Source: Sphingobacterium sp. UBA2700 | Lineage (GTDB): Bacteria; Bacteroidota; Bacteroidia; Sphingobacteriales; Sphingobacteriaceae | Length of the DNA stretch: 42,623 bases | NCBI GenBank assembly: GCA_002354335.1 | Contig: DELI01000003.1 | Span: forward strand, 1 to 42,623 | Reading direction: 5' to 3' | In this document: positions 39,047 to 42,623 of the stretch, piece by piece | Layout: every line of letters begins with the position of its first letter | Position numbering within the stretch: position 1 is the first letter of the stretch | Program-made: the position numbers and the translations under genes | Notes under the pieces: model-generated | Seen by the model: only the letters and a program-made list of their open reading frames with translations | Database searches by the model: none | Told to the model about the DNA's origin: nothing

Positions 39047-41671
39047 TTAGTGCCTGTAAGCATATAGTTTGAAATCCCGGCGTGTACAGATTAAATAGTT
39101 TGAAGAATTGTAGTTTATCTTTCCATAATAAAAATGAGGCTGTGCTTCCAGAGGGAATCCATCCACCAACGTACCATTCTCGGCGAAGAGATAAATTAAA
39201 TTGGTCCCTTGCGCGGCAATTCCCAAACTCATTAATCCGCCAGAACCCGAAGCGAAATAATAAGGCCGATTTTCCACATCCTGGGTAAAGGTATGTTCAA
39301 ATACTCTTTGCAAGCTGTCCCCAAGTTGGTAAACCTGTAATTGTGGACCATCTAAGACGATGAGTTCAGGCGCAGAAGTGCCATTTACATTTTCAAAATC
39401 TGCCGTATATTTATTATTCCATCTTCCTTCAAAAACTTTGCTGCTTTGTCCGTCAGCAGTCATTCTATAGGCATCACCTATATCGTCTGTTGCGTAGTAT
39501 AAGGTCTGATTTTCACGCACAACGATACCTACGTTGCTTACAAAGTTGATATCTCCGGGAACATCAATCTCCTGCAGCTTACTGCCGCCGGCATCAAAAA
39601 AGTAAACACGCCCATAGCTTGTCGTTACGATCGCCTTATTGTCATGAAACTGCACCGGTCCCAGGATTTCTCCCTCTATCTGCACATTGTCCCAACCCTC
39701 AATCGGGCCACCTTCCATATCGTAAGCCATTACTCTATTTTTTCCGGGAATCAACAGCATTTGCTGACCGGCCCAGTTTACATAGGTAGGATGGCTAACG
39801 GGCTCATCTTTGATGCTCGTCGAAAAGCCTGACAAAGTCTTGCCATTGCTATCAAAACGATATAATCGACGGCGGTCGGTTACTGCCAATAATGAACGAT
39901 CTTGCAACTGCTGCACCTTGCCTACAATGCGTCCCGCGAATAGTGTAGTCCACAACTTCTTGCCAGATGGATGTACGGCATGCACCGTATGATCCTGTTC
40001 CTGCGCAAAAATAAATTGTGAGGTATCGGAATGCTCAAATACAAACGGACCGGTAATCAGTCGGCTGCCCATACTGTAGGTCCATTCGGGTGTTGCACCC
40101 AAGGTATTCTTGCTCTTGTAGATCGCATATAATCGGCTCAGGAAGTTGCCCGAGTTACCGGTCAGCTGCAAAGACCAGGAATAAAATTCCTGCAAGCCAA
40201 ATTCCTTATTGTTTCTAAAGTTCTTGCTGTATTGCGTTTCCAGGTTATTGGTCAAGAAACTGCTGGCATTCTTCGTATTCAAAAAGACCGTCACATTGGC
40301 CTCATTTCCCTGAATTTTCTCGTAATTCTTAAAACCTAAGGTACCGATCAACAAATCCTTTCTACGCCATTTCTGTGCATATTCCTGAAGCGTTGATTGA
40401 TGGTTCGCCATAACGATAACGCCGTCAATACGTTTGAAATAAGGTCTGCTGAATGCTTTTAATCCTTCCCCATAAAAACGATAGGGGATATTGGAATAGC
40501 GGAAGCGGTAGGTACTATCGCCAACCGATTCTGCGACATCGCTAAGCACATCCAGAAATTTGCTGCTGTCTTGAATACTGATAAAACCTAGGTAGTCGGA
40601 GTTGTTCTGCTCAACAACAGCGAAATCGCCACCCATCGCCGCCTGAAAGGTAGCTAAGAGATCCGAACGGTTTTTCTGGATCTCTTTGGTCTGTCCCTCC
40701 AATTGTTTAGAATCCTCGCTGAGGGCGTGCCATGCCATCAAGTCATTCTGCCAGACCTTCGCATCGCTATAAGAGTACTCAATAAACATTGCGCTATTGG
40801 AAGGGAAATAATTGTAGAGCTTTTGTGTGGTTTTACGCTGATTTGCAAACAAGGCGATATACTGCCCCTTCGTTTCTTCAAGCTCGCTCTCGCCAGACAA
40901 CATTAAAGCATCCTGTTTATAATTGATATTCCAGGCCGTTTGTCCTTTGATATTGATAAACTGACGAATGAAATCGCCAGGTTTGTTTCTTCTGAATTTA
41001 TCGACGATCGCCGGAAGATTTTGATGCGCTAAATAAACCGTAAAAGGCGCGTTCCGACTATTGTTTTTATTAAAGAATTCAACTTGTTTGTCGTCGAATT
41101 TAGCTGCCTTTTTATCCAATGTTTTCAATAACAGTTCCTTGCTGAACGTAGCGAAAAATATGTCATCTAAATAGCTTACGTAAAAGGTAGAATCCGATTT
41201 TGCAAGCTTATAACTATAGAGTCGTACACCCAGAGTATCCTGCTGCTGTACCTGATAGTCTGTGCCTAGTTTGGGAAGTATTTCGCTAATGGTTTCCTTA
41301 TCAATTTTCTCTGTCGTCGGAATACTGAAAAGTGTTGCAATACCTTCTTTTTCCGGGTGGAAGGATACGAACATCTCCTGATCGGTCAGATAGCTGGCGA
41401 TATCTTTATTGCGCAACAACTGCTGTTTCAATTGCGATAGTTGATCTTGGAAAGAATGGCCTAAAACAGCCTCGAATATCTCGAAATCTTTAAAGATATT
41501 ATCTGTGGTAGCATCGTTTACAAAAGAAGTAATCAAATACGTATCACTCGGTAGGTAGTTGATGGGCTTAACAGATTTCTTCTCCTCCTTATTTAAATCT
41601 CCAAAATAAAACACCGACGCTACGACAACAGCAATAAATAGGAGTATTGAAACAATAATTGTATTTCTCAT
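39047..41671 (-). CDS. Large membrane-anchored protein of unknown function with a propeller-like C-terminal half
   Basis: I do not recognise a characterised family. The 874-aa protein has one N-terminal membrane segment (about 4-24) after a single Arg and no cleavage site, so most of it should be periplasmic. Residues 38-500 alternate helices and strands (LPSDTYLITSFVNDATTDNIF and similar), reminiscent of DUF3352-like proteins. Residues 530-874 contain repeated short strand blocks, for example HAVHPSGKKLWTTLFAGRIV, YRFDSNGKTLSGFSTSI, MAYDMEGGPIEGWDNV, YFFDAGGSKLQEIDV and YLFAENGTLVDGFPLE, with the G-x-x-hydrophobic-x-G-W/F pattern of a beta-propeller. It is monocistronic, with its own promoter. 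Confidence 0.8.
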   Translation of the reverse strand: MRNTIIVSILLFIAVVVASVFYFGDLNKEEKKSVKPINYLPSDTYLITSFVNDATTDNIFKDFEIFEAVLGHSFQDQLSQLKQQLLRNKDIASYLTDQEMFVSFHPEKEGIATLFSIPTTEKIDKETISEILPKLGTDYQVQQQDTLGVRLYSYKLAKSDSTFYVSYLDDIFFATFSKELLLKTLDKKAAKFDDKQVEFFNKNNSRNAPFTVYLAHQNLPAIVDKFRRNKPGDFIRQFINIKGQTAWNINYKQDALMLSGESELEETKGQYIALFANQRKTTQKLYNYFPSNSAMFIEYSYSDAKVWQNDLMAWHALSEDSKQLEGQTKEIQKNRSDLLATFQAAMGGDFAVVEQNNSDYLGFISIQDSSKFLDVLSDVAESVGDSTYRFRYSNIPYRFYGEGLKAFSRPYFKRIDGVIVMANHQSTLQEYAQKWRRKDLLIGTLGFKNYEKIQGNEANVTVFLNTKNASSFLTNNLETQYSKNFRNNKEFGLQEFYSWSLQLTGNSGNFLSRLYAIYKSKNTLGATPEWTYSMGSRLITGPFVFEHSDTSQFIFAQEQDHTVHAVHPSGKKLWTTLFAGRIVGKVQQLQDRSLLAVTDRRRLYRFDSNGKTLSGFSTSIKDEPVSHPTYVNWAGQQMLLIPGKNRVMAYDMEGGPIEGWDNVQIEGEILGPVQFHDNKAIVTTSYGRVYFFDAGGSKLQEIDVPGDINFVSNVGIVVRENQTLYYATDDIGDAYRMTADGQSSKVFEGRWNNKYTADFENVNGTSAPELIVLDGPQLQVYQLGDSLQRVFEHTFTQDVENRPYYFASGSGGLMSLGIAAQGTNLIYLFAENGTLVDGFPLEAQPHFYYGKINYNSSNYLICTRRDFKLYAYRH

Positions 41672-41691
41672 GAACGCTAAACCTGATGTTT

Positions 41692-41721
41692 CAAAGGTAA
41701 TAAATCTTCAAGATAGACAAA
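41692..41721 (-). promoter_or_regulatory. Promoter of the 874-aa protein gene
   Basis: On the minus strand TTTG (41718-41721), 18 bases, TACCTTTG (41692-41699): both boxes are exact, with one base less spacing than usual. Confidence 0.7.
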
Positions 41722-41800
41722 ATTGTAAAAAGTGAAGGCTTTTGAGATTTATTTTATACATTTATAAACGAAAATTTACAAGCAGGTATTTTAGTTAATT

Positions 41801-42190
41801 ATGAACAAACAAATCATTTTAACAGCATCATTCTTCGGTCTGTTAGCTGTGATACTGGGAGCTTTTGGCGCGCATGGCCTGGAAGGAAAGATCTCCGACA
41901 AACAATTAGAAACTTGGGGAACTGCAAATCAATACCATTTTTATCACACATTAGCTCTACTCTTCTTATCCACATTCTCGAGAGCAAAGAGCCAATCTAT
42001 ACGCGTATCTTTCATCATGTTTACCCTAGGTATCCTTCTGTTCTCAGGATCACTATACCTGCTGAGCACCAGAAACTTACTAGGACTGGAAAACCTATCT
42101 GTTATCGGCCCAATTACACCAATTGGCGGCGTATGCTTTATGGTCGGCTGGATAGCACTCTTTGTTGCTGCAATTAAGCATAGAGCATAG
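41801..42190 (+). CDS. DUF423 (YwdK/TMEM256-like) small membrane protein
   Basis: A 129-aa inner-membrane protein with four predicted membrane segments (about 5-25, 45-62, 69-88, 102-124). The family start ILTASFFGLLAVILGAFGAHGL and the YHTLALLFL block are clear. Function is unknown throughout the family. It is transcribed divergently from the 874-aa protein gene, and its stop codon TAG runs directly into a heptameric repeat array. Confidence 0.92.
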   Translation: MNKQIILTASFFGLLAVILGAFGAHGLEGKISDKQLETWGTANQYHFYHTLALLFLSTFSRAKSQSIRVSFIMFTLGILLFSGSLYLLSTRNLLGLENLSVIGPITPIGGVCFMVGWIALFVAAIKHRA

Positions 42191-42266
42191 GTTAGTAGTT
42201 AGTATTTAGTATTTAGACCTAGGGCTGCTATTAGATATTAGAGAATAGATTTTAGATATAAGACAT
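42188..42266 (+). repeat. Heptameric arrays starting at the DUF423 stop codon
   Basis: From the stop TAG: TTAGTAG, TTAGTAT, TTAGTAT, TTAGACC, boundary TAGGGCTGC, then TTAGATA, TTAGAGA, ATAGATT, TTAGATA, TAAGACA. They lead into an intrinsic terminator. Confidence 0.85.
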
Positions 42267-42268
42267 AT

Positions 42269-42292
42269 AGCGCCGAGTAGGCGCTTTTTTTG
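42269..42292 (+). terminator. Intrinsic terminator of the DUF423 gene
   Basis: AGCGCC-GAGTA-GGCGCT stem followed by seven T. Confidence 0.88.
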
Positions 42293-42377
42293 TGACTATC
42301 TTTTTCCTTTTTGACATTCGATGTCAGCGGTTTTTCGTTATGGTAGGAAATGTTCTAAGCCAGAAAAGGAATAAAAG

Positions 42378-42597
42378 TTGTCTTGAACCAGGAAAGAAAG
42401 GATGCAAGGATAATCAGGATCGAGCGTATCTTTCTTTCCAATCCTGCCAATCCTAAAACCCTTCCTTTCCTGGTTCAAGACAATAAAACCCATCAATCCA
42501 AACACCCTTTCAATCCAACCATCCAGCTCATCCTAAAATCCTACCTTTCCCGGTTCAATACTCTCACATCTAAAATCTATTCTCTATTTTCTAATAT
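42378..42597. repeat. Palindromic CCTGGTTCAAGACA repeat plus inverted heptads at the right end
   Basis: TTGTCTTGAACCAGGAAAG (42378-42396) is mirrored exactly by 42465-42483, a 106-bp imperfect palindrome. A further right-arm fragment is at 42541-42557 (CTACCTTTCCCGGTTCAA). An inverted heptad array (42562-42597) closes the element. The last 330 bases of the window contain no credible gene. Confidence 0.8.
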
Positions 42598-42623
42598 CAG
42601 CCCTTGTCATGTCCTAAAAAAAG

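Overview
The window looks like a chromosomal segment of a Bacteroidota species, most likely from the Sphingobacteriaceae (Sphingobacterium/Pedobacter-like). The reasons are the SusC/SusD pair with an ECF sigma/FecR module, promoters of the TTTG-N19-TAnnTTTG type with almost no Shine-Dalgarno sequences, a BlaI/M56 pair, DUF2723 and HU-CCDC81/SPOR proteins, and a moderately AT-rich sequence. I assign taxonomy from gene content only. There is no transposase, integrase, CRISPR array or rRNA. One tRNA gene (Gln, UUG) is present.

Layout. 1-4.4 kb: citrate synthase on minus, then a BlaI-type repressor and an M56 sensor peptidase on plus. 4.4-11.2 kb: a minus-strand housekeeping set (prs, rplY, pth) that is split by a plus-strand nitric-oxide cassette of a lipoprotein azurin, a quinol-type NO reductase and the di-iron repair protein RIC. 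11.2-20.3 kb: an ECF sigma factor, FecR anti-sigma, SusC with an STN signalling domain, SusD, and a secreted metallophosphoesterase with FG-GAP-like repeats; this is a self-regulated outer-membrane uptake locus with a phosphoesterase where a glycanase would usually be. 20.3-25.5 kb: tRNA-Gln, a DUF2723 membrane protein, pyrR and pyrB. 25.7-35 kb: a co-directional envelope operon (TPR protein, plugless TonB-receptor-like barrel, HU/TM/SPOR protein, ExbB, ExbD, TonB) ending in folC. 35-42.6 kb: ansA and a TatD nuclease, an FKBP lipoprotein and a DHH phosphoesterase, a large unknown membrane-anchored protein (all minus), and a DUF423 protein on plus.

The most unusual non-coding signal is a family of 7-bp tandem repeats (TTAGTAN and TNAGANN) in nearly every intergenic gap from 1 to 10 kb and again at the right end. 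Because 7 is 1 modulo 3, each array places stop codons in all frames. Several genes (prs, pth, ric, the DUF423 gene) end exactly where an array begins, and an intrinsic terminator often follows. The arrays are associated with a second palindromic repeat containing CCTGGTTCAAGACA. The main candidate system is the TPR/barrel/HU-SPOR/ExbB/ExbD/TonB operon, which resembles a Bacteroidota counterpart of a proton-motive-force-driven cross-envelope machine such as Tol-Pal.
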